Shown here: piece after piece, positions 9,625 through 19,018 of the stretch
How positions within the stretch are numbered: the stretch's first letter is position 1
Layout: each line of letters begins with the position of its first letter
NCBI GenBank assembly: GCA_963734275.1
Contig: CAVTGO010000002.1
Coordinates: forward strand, 1-64,000
Reading direction: 5' to 3'
Length of the DNA: 64,000 bases
Source of the DNA: CAVTGO01 sp963734275
GTDB taxonomy: Bacteria > Actinomycetota > UBA4738 > HRBIN12
Notes under the pieces: generated by a model
What the model was told of the DNA's origin: nothing
Seen by the model: only the letters and a program-made list of their open reading frames with translations
Database searches by the model: none
Made by a program: the position numbers and the translations under genes

Positions 9625-11705
9625 GATCGAAAGCCCCCTGGCTGCTGCTCGCGCTCGGCGTGCTGTTCGCGACCCCCGGGCTCTGGCTGGCGACCCGCAA
9701 CGGCAGCTTCGCGGCGGACGGGCCCTTCATCTTCCTCTCGATCGTCGTCATGGCCGGATGGGCCACCGTCGGTGCGATGCTCGCGTCCCGCAATCCGTCC
9801 AACCCGATCGGCTGGCTGATGTTGGTGTTCGGCACCGGGTTCTCGGCCCTCGCGCTGGCCGAGGAGTGGGCGACGTACGCATACGAGACCAACCCGGGCG
9901 CGCTCCCGTTCCGCTCGTTCGCGCTGTGGCTGTCGAACTGGGCGTTCATCGCCCTGATCACGCCCGTCCCGCTCATCCTGCTCCTGTACCCGAGCGGGCA
10001 CGTGCGGTCTCCGCGGTGGAGATGGGTGCTGTGGGCCGCGCTGCTCGCCACGGCCTTCGGATGCGTCGGGAGCCTCCTGCAGACGAACCCGATCGAGCTG
10101 AACTCGACCTCGGTCCCGAACCCCACCGGCGTGAAGGCGCTCGAGGGCCTCGCGGGCGCGCTCCAGGCCGTCGCTGGGTTGAGCTGGATCCTCGCCCTTG
10201 TCCCGTTGTGCATCGCGAGCGTCGTGCTCCGGTTCCGGCACGCCCGCGACGAGGAGCGGCAGCAGATCCGCTGGCTCGCGTACGTCGCCGCCGTCGGTGG
10301 CGTGTCGTTCTTCACCGCCATCCTGTCGGGATTCGGCCTCGGCCCGAACGAGACCAGCTTCGTGAACGAGGCCTCCTTCTACCTCTTCTTCATCGCCTTC
10401 GGGATCGGCTTCCCGGGGGCGATCGGCGTGGCGCTGCTGAAGTACCGGCTGTGGGACCTCGACATCGTCCTGAAGAAGACCCTCGTCGCCGCGATCGTGG
10501 TGACCCTCTTGACTGTTCTCGCCACGGCCGTGCTCCTGCTCGCGGGCGGGATCCTCGTCGGTCCGGTCGCGGACGAGCCGGGGCTTCTGCTGGTCGTCGG
10601 GCTCGTGGCCGGCGTCCTCGTGTGGCCGGTCTTGCGTTTCGCTCGGCGGGTGGCCGATCGCCTCGTCTACGGGGGGCGCGCGACCCCGTACGAGGTGCTC
10701 ACCGACTTCTCCGACCGGATGGCCGAGACCTACTCCACCGACGACGTCCTGCCGAGGATGGCCGCCATCCTCGGCGAGGGGACGGGGGCGGAGAACGCCA
10801 CGATCTGGCTCCTGGTGGGCGGCGACCTCCGGCCCGCGGCGCGATGGCCCGCCGGCGCCGACCCCGACGAACCGAGGCCGGCGACGATGCTCGCCGACGT
10901 CGATCCGAACGCGTTCGAGGTTCGTCACCAGGGCGAGGTCCTCGGGGCGATCACCGTGACGATGCCTGCGAACGACCCGATGAACCCGGCGAAGGGCCGC
11001 CTGATCCACGACCTAGCGGGACAGGCGGGCCTCGTGCTGCGCAACGTCCGGTTGATCGAGGACGTCCGCGAGTCGCGCCGGCGCATCGTGGCGGCCGAGG
11101 ACGAGGGGCGGCGACGGCTGGAACGCAACATCCACGACGGGGCGCAGCAGCAGCTCGTCGCCCTCGCGGTGAAGCTCCGCCTGGCGGACACGATGGTCGA
11201 AAGCGACCCGGTGAAGGCGCACGAGCTCCTGGCGCAGCTGCAGACCGAGACGACCGACGCGCTGGAGGACCTGCGTGACCTCGCGCGCGGGATCTACCCG
11301 CCGCTGCTCGCCGACAAGGGGCTGGCGGCCGCGCTGGAGTCCCAGGCGCGGAAGGTGCCGGTGCCGGTCGAGGTCGCGCCGGACGGCGTCGGCCGCTACC
11401 CCCAGGACGTCGAGGCCGCGATCTACTTCTGCTGTCTCGAGGCGCTCCAGAACATCGCGAAATACGCGGATGCCTCGCGCGTGCACGTCCGCCTATCGCA
11501 CGAGGGCGAGCGGCTCGCCTTCGAGGTGCGGGACGACGGCCGCGGGTTCGACGCGACGACCGTGAGCCGCGGGATCGGCCTGCAGGGGATGACGGACCGC
11601 CTCGAGGCGATCGGCGGCGAGCTCGAGGTGGTGAGCGCGCCAGGCGCCGGGACGAGGGTCGCGGGCTCGGTCCCGGTCGGCGTGCGGCGGGAGCCGGGCG
11701 ACTAG
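9621..11705 (+). CDS. Sensor histidine kinase 5, last of the array
   Basis: 694 residues from a GTG that overlaps the stop of kinase 4 (GTGA at 9621-9624). Family motifs are present: RNPSNPIGWLML, YPSGHVRSPRWR, EERQQIRWLA, YRLWDLDIVLKKTLVAA, GGRATPYEVLTDFSDRMAETYS. The phospho-acceptor is His about 505 (LERNIHDGAQQQL). The HATPase has ALQNIAKYA, DDGRGFD and GIGLQGMTDRLEAIGG. Its TAG stop (11703-11705) lies inside the 6-bp target duplication ACTAGT of the adjacent insertion sequence, so the insertion left the coding sequence intact. Confidence 0.93.
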   Translation: MRSKAPWLLLALGVLFATPGLWLATRNGSFAADGPFIFLSIVVMAGWATVGAMLASRNPSNPIGWLMLVFGTGFSALALAEEWATYAYETNPGALPFRSFALWLSNWAFIALITPVPLILLLYPSGHVRSPRWRWVLWAALLATAFGCVGSLLQTNPIELNSTSVPNPTGVKALEGLAGALQAVAGLSWILALVPLCIASVVLRFRHARDEERQQIRWLAYVAAVGGVSFFTAILSGFGLGPNETSFVNEASFYLFFIAFGIGFPGAIGVALLKYRLWDLDIVLKKTLVAAIVVTLLTVLATAVLLLAGGILVGPVADEPGLLLVVGLVAGVLVWPVLRFARRVADRLVYGGRATPYEVLTDFSDRMAETYSTDDVLPRMAAILGEGTGAENATIWLLVGGDLRPAARWPAGADPDEPRPATMLADVDPNAFEVRHQGEVLGAITVTMPANDPMNPAKGRLIHDLAGQAGLVLRNVRLIEDVRESRRRIVAAEDEGRRRLERNIHDGAQQQLVALAVKLRLADTMVESDPVKAHELLAQLQTETTDALEDLRDLARGIYPPLLADKGLAAALESQARKVPVPVEVAPDGVGRYPQDVEAAIYFCCLEALQNIAKYADASRVHVRLSHEGERLAFEVRDDGRGFDATTVSRGIGLQGMTDRLEAIGGELEVVSAPGAGTRVAGSVPVGVRREPGD

Positions 11706-11706
11706 T
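11701..11706. repeat. Left target-site duplication ACTAGT of the IS481-type element
   Basis: ACTAGT occurs directly outside both ends of the element (11701-11706 and 12750-12755). A 6-bp duplication centred on CTAG matches the known NCTAGN target preference of IS481. The copy here contains the TAG stop codon of kinase 5. Confidence 0.9.
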
Positions 11707-11730
11707 TGTAGTTCCCACTCACGTTGTTGA
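11707..11730. repeat. IS terminal inverted repeat, left
   Basis: TGTAGTTCCCAC followed by a block ending GTTGTTGA. It pairs with the inverted copy at 12726-12749: 12 perfect positions, then a few mismatches, then 8 more matches. Confidence 0.9.
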
Positions 11731-12663
11731 GAGTCGAGAGACTGGTGGGTGCCCTCCGAGCGCGGTATGGGGACGTCGCCGATTGTAGGTCTCGAGCCAG
11801 CGCGGGAGGGAAGCGAGCCTGGCCTCGTTCGAGCGATAGAGGGTGGCATAGGCCCACTCTTCGAGCATCGTGCGATTGAACCGCTCGGCCTTCCCGTTGG
11901 TCTGCGGCCGGTAGGGCCGCGTCGTACGGTGCGCGGCGCCGATCGCCTCGAGAGCGAGCGCGAAGTCTGGGGAGAGCACGTAGTTCATGGCCCGGTCGGT
12001 CATGATCCGCTCGACCTGGACGCCGAACTCCGCGAAGTGCGCGGCCGCGCGGAGCACGAAGCCGGCGCAGGTGCGCCCCTTCTCGTCGGGGAGCGACTCC
12101 ACGTAGGCGTAGCGTGAGTGGTCATCGACCGCGACGTGCAGGTAGTCGTAGCCGACGCCCCGATGCTTCGGAGCCTTGGTGGCCGTGCTTCGCCCGCGCA
12201 TCTTCCACCCGCCTCCGGGACGGATCCTGCCGAGCTTCTTCACATCGACGTGGATGAGCTCCCCCGGACGGTCGCGCTCATAGCGCACCGGTGAGGCGGT
12301 GGGGCGGTCCAGGTGCGACAGGCGCGACAGACCGCGACGGCGAAGGACGGCGTAGACCGTCGAGCGGGGATAGCCGAGCTCTGGTCCGAGCCGGTGCGGG
12401 CCGACCTTGAGCCGGCGCCTGGCTCGAACGATCCGCTCGACCTCGCGCTCCGCCAGCGCGCGGGGACGTCGAACCGGCGCGCTCGAGCGGTCTTGGAGAC
12501 CCTCGATGCCCTCCTCACGGAAGCGTCGCAACCACTTGTGAGCCGTCGCGCGGGAGACGCCGAGCGACTCCGCGGCCGCTGACACCGACCATCCCTGCTC
12601 CAAGATCCTGGAAACGAGCAGCAGCCGTCCGAACGGCGTGAGTCTCGCCCTACGATGGGCCAC
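11719..12663 (-). CDS. IS481-family DDE transposase
   Basis: 314 residues from GTG 12663. This start has GGAAGGAGG 7 nt upstream and gives the standard family N-terminus (VAHRRARLTPFGRLLLVSRI). A longer frame back to 12732 runs into the terminal repeat and is unlikely to be the true start. An N-terminal helix-turn-helix (SVSAAAESLGVSRATAHKWL) precedes the rve-type catalytic core. The DDE triad is visible as Asp in LIHVDVKKLG, Asp in RIMTDRAMNY and Glu in NGKAERFNRTM, with the family ending YNRRRPHTALGG. The gene appears intact, so the element could still be mobile. Confidence 0.95.
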   Translation of the reverse strand: MAHRRARLTPFGRLLLVSRILEQGWSVSAAAESLGVSRATAHKWLRRFREEGIEGLQDRSSAPVRRPRALAEREVERIVRARRRLKVGPHRLGPELGYPRSTVYAVLRRRGLSRLSHLDRPTASPVRYERDRPGELIHVDVKKLGRIRPGGGWKMRGRSTATKAPKHRGVGYDYLHVAVDDHSRYAYVESLPDEKGRTCAGFVLRAAAHFAEFGVQVERIMTDRAMNYVLSPDFALALEAIGAAHRTTRPYRPQTNGKAERFNRTMLEEWAYATLYRSNEARLASLPRWLETYNRRRPHTALGGHPPVSRLSTT

Positions 12664-12725
12664 GAGAGCCTCCTTCCGGTCAGGGACTCGGACAAGCCCC
12701 AACCGTGAACGGAGGCTCTCGCCTG

Positions 12726-12749
12726 TCAACAACCTTGGTGGGAACTACA
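12726..12749. repeat. IS terminal inverted repeat, right
   Basis: This is the inverted copy of the left repeat, reading TGTAGTTCCCAC inward on the minus strand. The transposase ribosome-binding site lies about 50 bp further inside. Confidence 0.9.
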
Positions 12750-12755
12750 ACTAGT
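12750..12755. repeat. Right target-site duplication ACTAGT
   Basis: Second copy of ACTAGT. It contains CTA 12751-12753, the TAG stop of the minus-strand receiver gene. Joining the two flanks at one ACTAGT rebuilds a single CTAG in which kinase 5 and the receiver gene would have shared their stop codons on opposite strands. Confidence 0.88.
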
Positions 12756-13131
12756 CGGCGGAGGGGGAGGCGGCGGCCCAGGCCGACTCGAGCCGGTCGG
12801 GCCCGAACACCGCCTTGGGGATGTACGCGGCGGCCCCGCACTCGGCGGCGCGAGGCGCGTACTCCTCCTCCTCGTAGGTCGAGAGCAGGAGCACAACCAC
12901 CGAGTCCGACTGGTTGGCCAGGATCTGCCGGGTCGCGTCCAAGCCGTTGATCCCCGGCAGGTTCACGTCCATCAGGACCAGGTCGGGCGTGAGCTCGCGC
13001 GCCATCTCGACCGAGGACTCCCCGGTCTCGGCCTCGCCGACGACCTCGAAGCCGTCGGTGGCATCTACGACCATCCGGGCCGCCATCCGGAACGGCTCTT
13101 GATCGTCGACGATGAGCACGCGAACCGTCAT
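12751..13131 (-). CDS. Single-domain (CheY-like) response regulator
   Basis: 126 residues from ATG 13131 (MTVRVLIVDDQEPFRMAARM). All receiver residues are present: Asp9/Asp10 acidic pair, phospho-acceptor Asp55 in LVLMDVNLP, Ser84 in VVVLLLSTYEE and Lys106 in AYIPKAVFG. There is no output domain; the protein ends soon after the fifth helix. The N-terminal receiver resembles NarL-type regulators more than CheY. It converges on the kinase array and, before the IS481 insertion, its stop overlapped that of kinase 5. It is therefore the closest complete receiver to the five kinases and a plausible phosphate sink or shared partner. That role is inference. Confidence 0.88.
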   Translation of the reverse strand: MTVRVLIVDDQEPFRMAARMVVDATDGFEVVGEAETGESSVEMARELTPDLVLMDVNLPGINGLDATRQILANQSDSVVVLLLSTYEEEEYAPRAAECGAAAYIPKAVFGPDRLESAWAAASPSAD

Positions 13132-13222
13132 ATACGCCTGACCTCCAGCTCCAGCGTCCCACCCGAGCACAACAGCGACAGTGATGCCAGCACCACAGTT
13201 CGGCTGGTCCTCCGAGCAAGCC

Positions 13223-14309
13223 TCAGGTCGCCGCGCCGAGCCGCAGGAACGCCTGTTCGAGCACGAGCCGCGTGTTCAGGTTGATGTCCTCCGCGAGGGC
13301 CGCGCGTGCCTCTTCCACGGCCGCCATCGCGGCGGTGGAGGCCGGGATCCCACCCGCCGCCGGCGCGAGGTCGAGGTTCACCAGCAGGTCGGACCCGCCG
13401 CCGACCGCGGCCACGACGCGGTCGCGGAGCAGCGCCGAGACCGCGAGCAGCACCCGGTCCACGTAGTCGCGCTCGGCCCGGCGGACCTGGCGCTTGTGCC
13501 GCTCCTCGAGCCGGCGGATCGAGGATCGGTAGGCCTCCTCCGGCCTTCCGCGTTCATCCAGGAACGGCGCGAGCTCGTCCTTCAGCCCCTCGGCGAGTCC
13601 CTTCTTGTACCGCTCGGCGGCGGCGAGGACGTCGTCGGCCGCGCGCAGCGCGCCCTCCGGTCCGGCGCCGGCGCCCTCGAGCGCCTCGCGCGCCACCTCC
13701 CGGAACGCGAGCCCGTCGGCGTCGACGGCCAGCCGCCGCGCCCGGCCGAGGTTCCCGCCCGACAGCCGCGCCGCCAGCCCGGCGCGCTCTGGCTCCACGC
13801 CCTCGGCGACGAGCGCCTCCGAGACGAACGTCTCCGAGAGCGGGCGGAACGACACCACGTGACAGCGCGACAGGACCGTCTCGGGGAGCTCGTCCGGGCG
13901 AGCGGACAGCAGGAGGAGGATGGAGTCGGCCGGCGGCTCCTCGAGGACCTTCAGGAGCACGTCCGCGGCGGCCGGGTTGAGCCGGTCGGCCTCGCGGATC
14001 ACGAACACCTTGCGGCCGGGCTCCGGGGCGGTGCGGTAGGCCGGATGCCACACCTCGGCGCGGACGGTGTCGACGTGGATGTCGCGTCCCTCGGGCTCGA
14101 CCACGACCTCGTTCGGGTGACGGTCGTCGAGGGCGAGCCGGCAATCCCGGCACTCGCCGCATCCGCCCAGCCTTGCAGAGCAGGGCCGCCGCGAACGCCC
14201 GCGCCGCGAGGGACTTGCCGCCGCCCTCGGGTCCGGCGAACACGTACGCGTGGTGCGGCCGGTCGGCCGCGCGCCGGAGGAACCCGATCGCGTGCTCCTG
14301 CCCGGGCAC
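13223..14309 (-). CDS. holB: DNA polymerase III delta' subunit, frameshifted
   Basis: Clamp-loader subunit of about 361 residues once corrected. It starts at GTG 14309 (VPGQEHAIGFLRRAADRPHH) with a P-loop AGPEGGGKSLAARAF. The zinc motif GCGECRDC follows in a shifted frame, then the sensor-type segment VFVIREADRLNPAAADVLLKVLEEPP and SARPDELPETVLSRC. The break is cured by removing one base from the CCC run at 14166-14168 (GGG on the coding strand), giving CKAGGCGECRDC. The rest of the gene is well conserved, as expected for an essential gene, so a sequence error is likely. It is the third gene after topA and tmk. Confidence 0.87.
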
Positions 14310-14334
14310 GCGCGACAGGATCGGAAACGTCTCG

Positions 14335-16346
14335 TCAGCCGTTGCCGTCGTCCTCCCGCTCGCGGAGCACTCGCTGGAGCGCCTCGACCACCGCCTCGTG
14401 CACCTGGTCGGGCGGCTGATCGGCGTCGACGACGACGAACCGCTCCGGGTGCTCCTCGGCGATCCGAAGATACGCGTCCGAGACCTTGGCGTGGAAGTCC
14501 TGGCCCTCCATCTCGATGCGGTCGGGCTCCTCCAGAGACCGGAGCAGGCCGGCCTCCGGCTCCAGGTGCAGCAGCAGCACGAGGTCCGGGAACAGCCCCT
14601 GCGTCGCCCAGACGTTGAGCGTCAGCACGTCCTGCTCGCCGAGCCCGCGCCCCCACCCCTGGTACGCGAGCGACGAGTCGATGTAACGGTCGCAGATCAC
14701 CACACCACCCTCGGCGAGCGCCGGCCGGATCACGGTGGCGACGTGCTGGGCGCGCGCCGCGGCGAACATGAGCGCCTCGGTCTTCGGCTCGATGTGGCCG
14801 GTGGCGTGTGCGAGGAGCATCGTGCGGAGCTCCTCGCCGACCCGCGTGCCCCCGGGCTCCCGGGTGACGAGCACCCGGATCCCCTGGGACTCGAGCCACT
14901 CCTTCGCCAGGCGGATCTGCGAGCCCTTGCCGGCTCCCTCCACGCCCTCGAAGGCGACGAAGAGCCCGTTCGTCGGGGGGCGCTTGAGCTTCGGCACCAG
15001 GCCGAGGGCCTGGGGCTTGCGCACGCGGAACCGCCGGAGGCCCCGACGCGTGAATACCCCCGCGAGGATCACGCCCGCACCGGCGAGCATCAGGGAGAAC
15101 CGAGCGCCAGACAGGTCGTAGACGCGATCGGCGATCGTCAGGGTGTGCACGCCGATGGCACCGGCCACGACCGGGAACACGATCAGCGAGAGGAACAGAC
15201 CGAGGCGCGACACGACCGTGAGGGATGCGAAGGTGCGCCCACGGTACTCGTCGGTGACGTTCTCCTGAAGCAGGACGTAGCCGCTCACCCAGGCAGATCC
15301 ACAGAACGCACCGAGCACGACGGTGATCACCGCGGCGAGCCCGATCCCCGGCATCGCCGCCAGGACGAAGAGCGCGGCCGCGGCGGCGATGATCGACCAG
15401 ACGAAGACGAACTCGCGCTCGACGAGCTCGACCACCTTGTTCGACGACGCCATGCCGATCCCCATCCCGATCCCGAACGACGTCACGAGGATGCCCCAGC
15501 CCGGGATCGCCCGCGCCGAGCGTGTCGGACGCGAAGATCGGCCCGAGCGCAAGCACGGCACCCACCGCCGAGAACGCCGCCGCGATCCCGATGGTCATCG
15601 CCGAGGCGAGTGAGTTCTCTCGGAGGAACCGCACGCCGTCGACGATGTCGCGACCGACCCGCGACAGGTCGAACCTCGAGAAGGTGGTCGCGGCCGGGGA
15701 CGGGATCCGGATCCTGATGACGAGGACGGCCGACAGGGCGAACGTCGCACCGTCGAGCCACAAGGCGAGGAACTGCGGGTTGTCGTCGAACCACGGGATC
15801 AGGTCCGAGCCGCCGGACAGGAACGCGAACACCAGACCCGCCGAGCGGCAGCGTCGCGTACGTGGTGATCAGACCGAGCGAGTTGGCGTTGCCCAGCTGC
15901 CGGCGCGGGACCAGGTTCGGCAGGGAGGCGTCGCGGGCCGGGGTCCAGAGCAGCGAGAAGCATTCGATCACGAACGAAACGAGATAGATCGCCCACAGCG
16001 GGCCGAGGAACGGCATCAGCGCGTAGAGGGAGCCTCGGGCGACGTCGGCGCCGATCATCAGCGTCTTGCGGCTGAACCGGTCGACGATGGCTCCCGCGAG
16101 GGGTCCGAACAAGATCGCCGGAAGCATCCGCGCGACCATCACGCCGGCCACCGCGTACGCGCCCGAGGTCCCGCCGCGACGGGCCACCAGCGCCGTCACG
16201 GCGACGAACCCGACCCAGTCCCCGAACGAGCTGACCGTCTGCGCGACGAGCAGCTTGGAGAAGTTCGGCTGGGTCACGAGGTCTTTGAACGTCGCCGGCC
16301 GGGTGCCGCGGAGCGCGGCGACCTCGTCGGCGAACGTCGAGGACAC
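14335..16346 (-). CDS. tmk: MFS membrane domain fused to thymidylate kinase, two frameshifts
   Basis: About 669 residues after correction, from GTG 16346. The first about 440 residues are a major-facilitator-type module of ten or more membrane spans (SSFGDWVGFVAVTALVARRG; VDRFSRKTLMIGADVARGSL; VVLGAFCGSAWVSGYVLLQE). The C-terminal about 210 residues are a complete dTMP kinase: P-loop VAFEGVEGAGKGSQIRLA, REPGGT, DRYIDSSLAYQGWGRG and lid segment DFHAKVSDAYLRIAEEHPE. It makes dTDP for DNA synthesis. Frame breaks lie at CCC 15837-15839 and GGG 15503-15505; removing one base from each restores the frame. MFS-Tmk fusions are known in some actinobacteria. Six nt separate it from topA, and holB follows. 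Confidence 0.87.
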
Positions 16347-16352
16347 GGGCCC

Positions 16353-18838
16353 TTAGCCCGCCTTCTTCGCGGAGGCGGTGGTCCGCTTGGCCGCGGCGGT
16401 CCGTTTCGCGGCCGTGCGCTTCGTGGTCGCCTTGGGCGCGCGCTTGGCGCCCGAGGCCTTCTTCTTGGCCGCGGCGCGGGCGGCGCGGGCGGCGGACTTC
16501 GCCGCGCGTGCCTCCGCCTCGGCCTCGGGGTCGCCGGACTTGGTCACGTTGAGGTCGTCGTCCAGCTCGGCCCCGCAGCCCCAGCACCGGAGGCTCTTGG
16601 GACGGCGCACGAGGAGCGAGCCGCACTCGGGGCACGGGTGGTCGGCGACGGGCGGGTGGTTCACCGCGAAGTCGCACTCGGGATAGCGCTCGCAGCCGAA
16701 CATCAGGCCGAACCGTGTGCGCTTCTCGACGATCTCACCCTGCTTGCACTGCGGGCACGTGATCCCGGTGGAGGTGGGCGGCTCCCGCTTGATGTAGCGA
16801 CAGTCCGGGTAGCCCGAGCAGCCCACGAAGGGGCCGAACCTTCCCACCTTGCGCTGCAACGGCTTGCCGCAATCGGGACAGTTCTCGTCGAGCGTCTCGG
16901 GCTCGGGCCGCACCTGACCGTCGAGGTTGCGGATGTACTTGCAGCCGCCGTCCTCCTCCGCGTACCGCGTGCAGCCGATGAAGCGGCCGTAGCGACCCAG
17001 GCGGATCTGCAGGCGGCCGGGCGGCGTGCGACCCTCCTCGATGCAGCGGGGGCAGTCCTCGTCGAGCTCCTCGACGTAGCGCTCGAACTTCTCCTCCGCT
17101 CGCTCGAGATCCTCGCTGAACGGACCCCAGAAATCGCGGAGCACCCCGCCCCGGGCTGCGGCACGCCCTCGGCGATCTCGTCGAGCTCCTCCTCCATCCG
17201 GGCGGTGAAGTTCACGTCCACCACGTCGGCGAAATGCTCGACGAGCTTGTCGGTCACGACCTCGGCGACGTCCTCGGGGAAGAAGCGCTTGTCCTCCAGG
17301 CGCACGTAGCCGCGGTCCTGGATCGTGGAGATGATCGAGGCGTAGGTGGACGGCCGGCCGATGCCGAGCTCCTCCAGGGTCTTGACCAGCGAGGCCTCCG
17401 TGAAACGGGGCGGCGGCTGCGTGAAGTGCTGCTCGGGCAGGACCTCGAGCAGCGCAGGACCTGCTCGGCCGTGAGCTCGGGCAGCCGGGACTCGGCATCC
17501 TCGTCGGAGCTATCGTCGCGGCCCTCGGAGTAGACGCGGATGAACCCATCGAACAGCAGCGTCTGCCCGGTCGCCCGCAGGCCGTAGCGCGCACCGTCCT
17601 CGGCCGTCGCCTCGATGTCCACCCCCACCTGGTTGAAGCGTGCATCGGCCATCTGGCTTGCCACCGTGCGCTGCCAGATCATCGTGTACAGGCGCAACTG
17701 GTCTCGGTCCAGGGCGGAGGCCACGCGTGCGGGCGAGCGGAGCACCGAGGTCGGCCTGATCGCCTCGTGCGCCTCCTGCGCGTTGCGCGCTCGTGTCTTG
17801 AACCGGCGAGGCTCCGCGATCGTGTACTCGCCGCCGAACTCGGTGCGAACGACCTCGGCGACCTCGCGCAGCGCCGTCTCCGCGAGGTTCACGGAGTCCG
17901 TCCGCATGTAGGTGATGAGCCCGACCGTGCCCTCGCCGGCCAGGTCCACGCCCTCGTAGAGGCGCTGCGCGATCGACATCGTCTTGCGCGCGCCGAACCC
18001 AAGCTTGCGCGCAGCCTCCTGTTGGAGCGTGGACGTCGTGAACGGCGCGGCGGGCGAGCGCTTGCGCTCCTTGCGCTCCACCTTCGCGACCCGGTAGGCG
18101 GCGGAACGGAGCTTCTGCGCGTGGACGTGGGCATCCGGCTCGGCGGCGAAGGGTGATCCCCTTCTTGTCCGGCGAGGCCGCGAGCTTGCCCTCGGGGATC
18201 TGGGTCAGCCGGGCCAGGAACGGCTGCGGGTCGCCCTCGGGTGTGAGACGGACGTCGATGCTCCAGTACTCGACCGGCGTGAAAGCCCGGATCTCGCGCT
18301 CGCGCTCGACGATGAGCCGGACCGCCACGGACTGGACCCGTCCCGCCGACAGGCCCGGACGGACGCGCCGCCAGAGGATCGGCGAGATCTTGTAGCCGAC
18401 CAGCCGGTCAAGGACGCGCCGGGCCTCCTGCGCGTCGAACAGCTTCAGGTCGATCTCGCGCGGGTGCCGGAAGGCCTCGAGGATCGCGTCGCGCGTGATC
18501 TCGGTGAACGTGACCCGCTTGGCCTCGGCCGGGTCCACGCCGAGGAGCGTGGCCACGTGGTACGCGATCGCCTCGCCCTCGCGGTCGTAGTCCGTCGCCA
18601 GCACGACCTCGCCGCCTGCGGCCTTCAGCGCCTTCTTCAGCTCGGTCACGTGCTTCTTGGAGTCGGCCGGCACCTCGTAGGTGACCTCGAAGTCGCCGTC
18701 CACATCCACGCCGAGGTCGCTCTTGGGCAGGTCCCGGATGTGCCCATAGGAAGCCCGGACGGCGTAGTCGCCGCCCAGGTACTTCTCGATCGTCTTCGCC
18801 TTCGCGGGCGACTCGACGACCACCAGGGTCTTCGTCAT
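16353..18838 (-). CDS. topA: DNA topoisomerase I, three frameshifts
   Basis: Type IA topoisomerase of about 828 residues after correction. ATG 18838 opens the Toprim domain (MTKTLVVVESPAKAKTIEKYL, DYDREGEAIAYH). The catalytic Tyr is in GLITYMRTDS, and four C-terminal zinc-ribbon modules carry CxxC pairs (for example CPDCGKPL ... GCSGYPDC). A Lys/Ala-rich basic tail (AKRTAAAKRTTASAKKAG), typical of actinobacterial TopA, follows. Frame breaks lie at GGG 18151-18153 (+1), near 17450-17456 (-1) and at C runs 17144-17152 (-1). The corrected length is an exact codon multiple. The enzyme relaxes negative supercoils and is essential, so the breaks are very probably errors. It heads the topA-tmk-holB operon. 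Confidence 0.9.
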
Positions 18839-18993
18839 GAACTCGAGCTTCCTTTTCGGGGTTTCGGCGCCCGGCAACCGGGCGGGTCCCGGGCCGACGG
18901 TACCAGTCACCTTCCGTCGACCCCCGGGATTATGGGGTCGGACCGGGGCTCAAGGACGGAGCGGGCCGCCCCCAGGCACGGAGAACACGGTGC

Positions 18994-18999
18994 TACCCT
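18994..18999 (+). promoter_or_regulatory. Putative -10 element of dedA
   Basis: TACCCT lies 19 nt upstream of the DedA ATG in the divergent topA-dedA gap. It has the TANNNT form seen upstream of many genes here. No clear -35 is seen. Confidence 0.4.
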
Positions 19000-19018
19000 C
19001 GGTTGATTCCCCGAGCCC

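Larger units (their letters stand above)
11707..12749 (-). mobile_element. IS481-family insertion sequence, complete, 1043 bp
   Basis: Both ends begin TGTAGTTCCCAC reading inward. That 12-bp match is perfect and is followed by a second near-match block ending GTTGTTGA, giving terminal inverted repeats of about 24 bp. One transposase gene fills the element on the minus strand. The 6-bp ACTAGT direct repeat on both sides shows a single simple insertion whose ends have not decayed, so it is relatively recent. It lies between the last kinase of the array and the convergent receiver gene. Confidence 0.95.
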
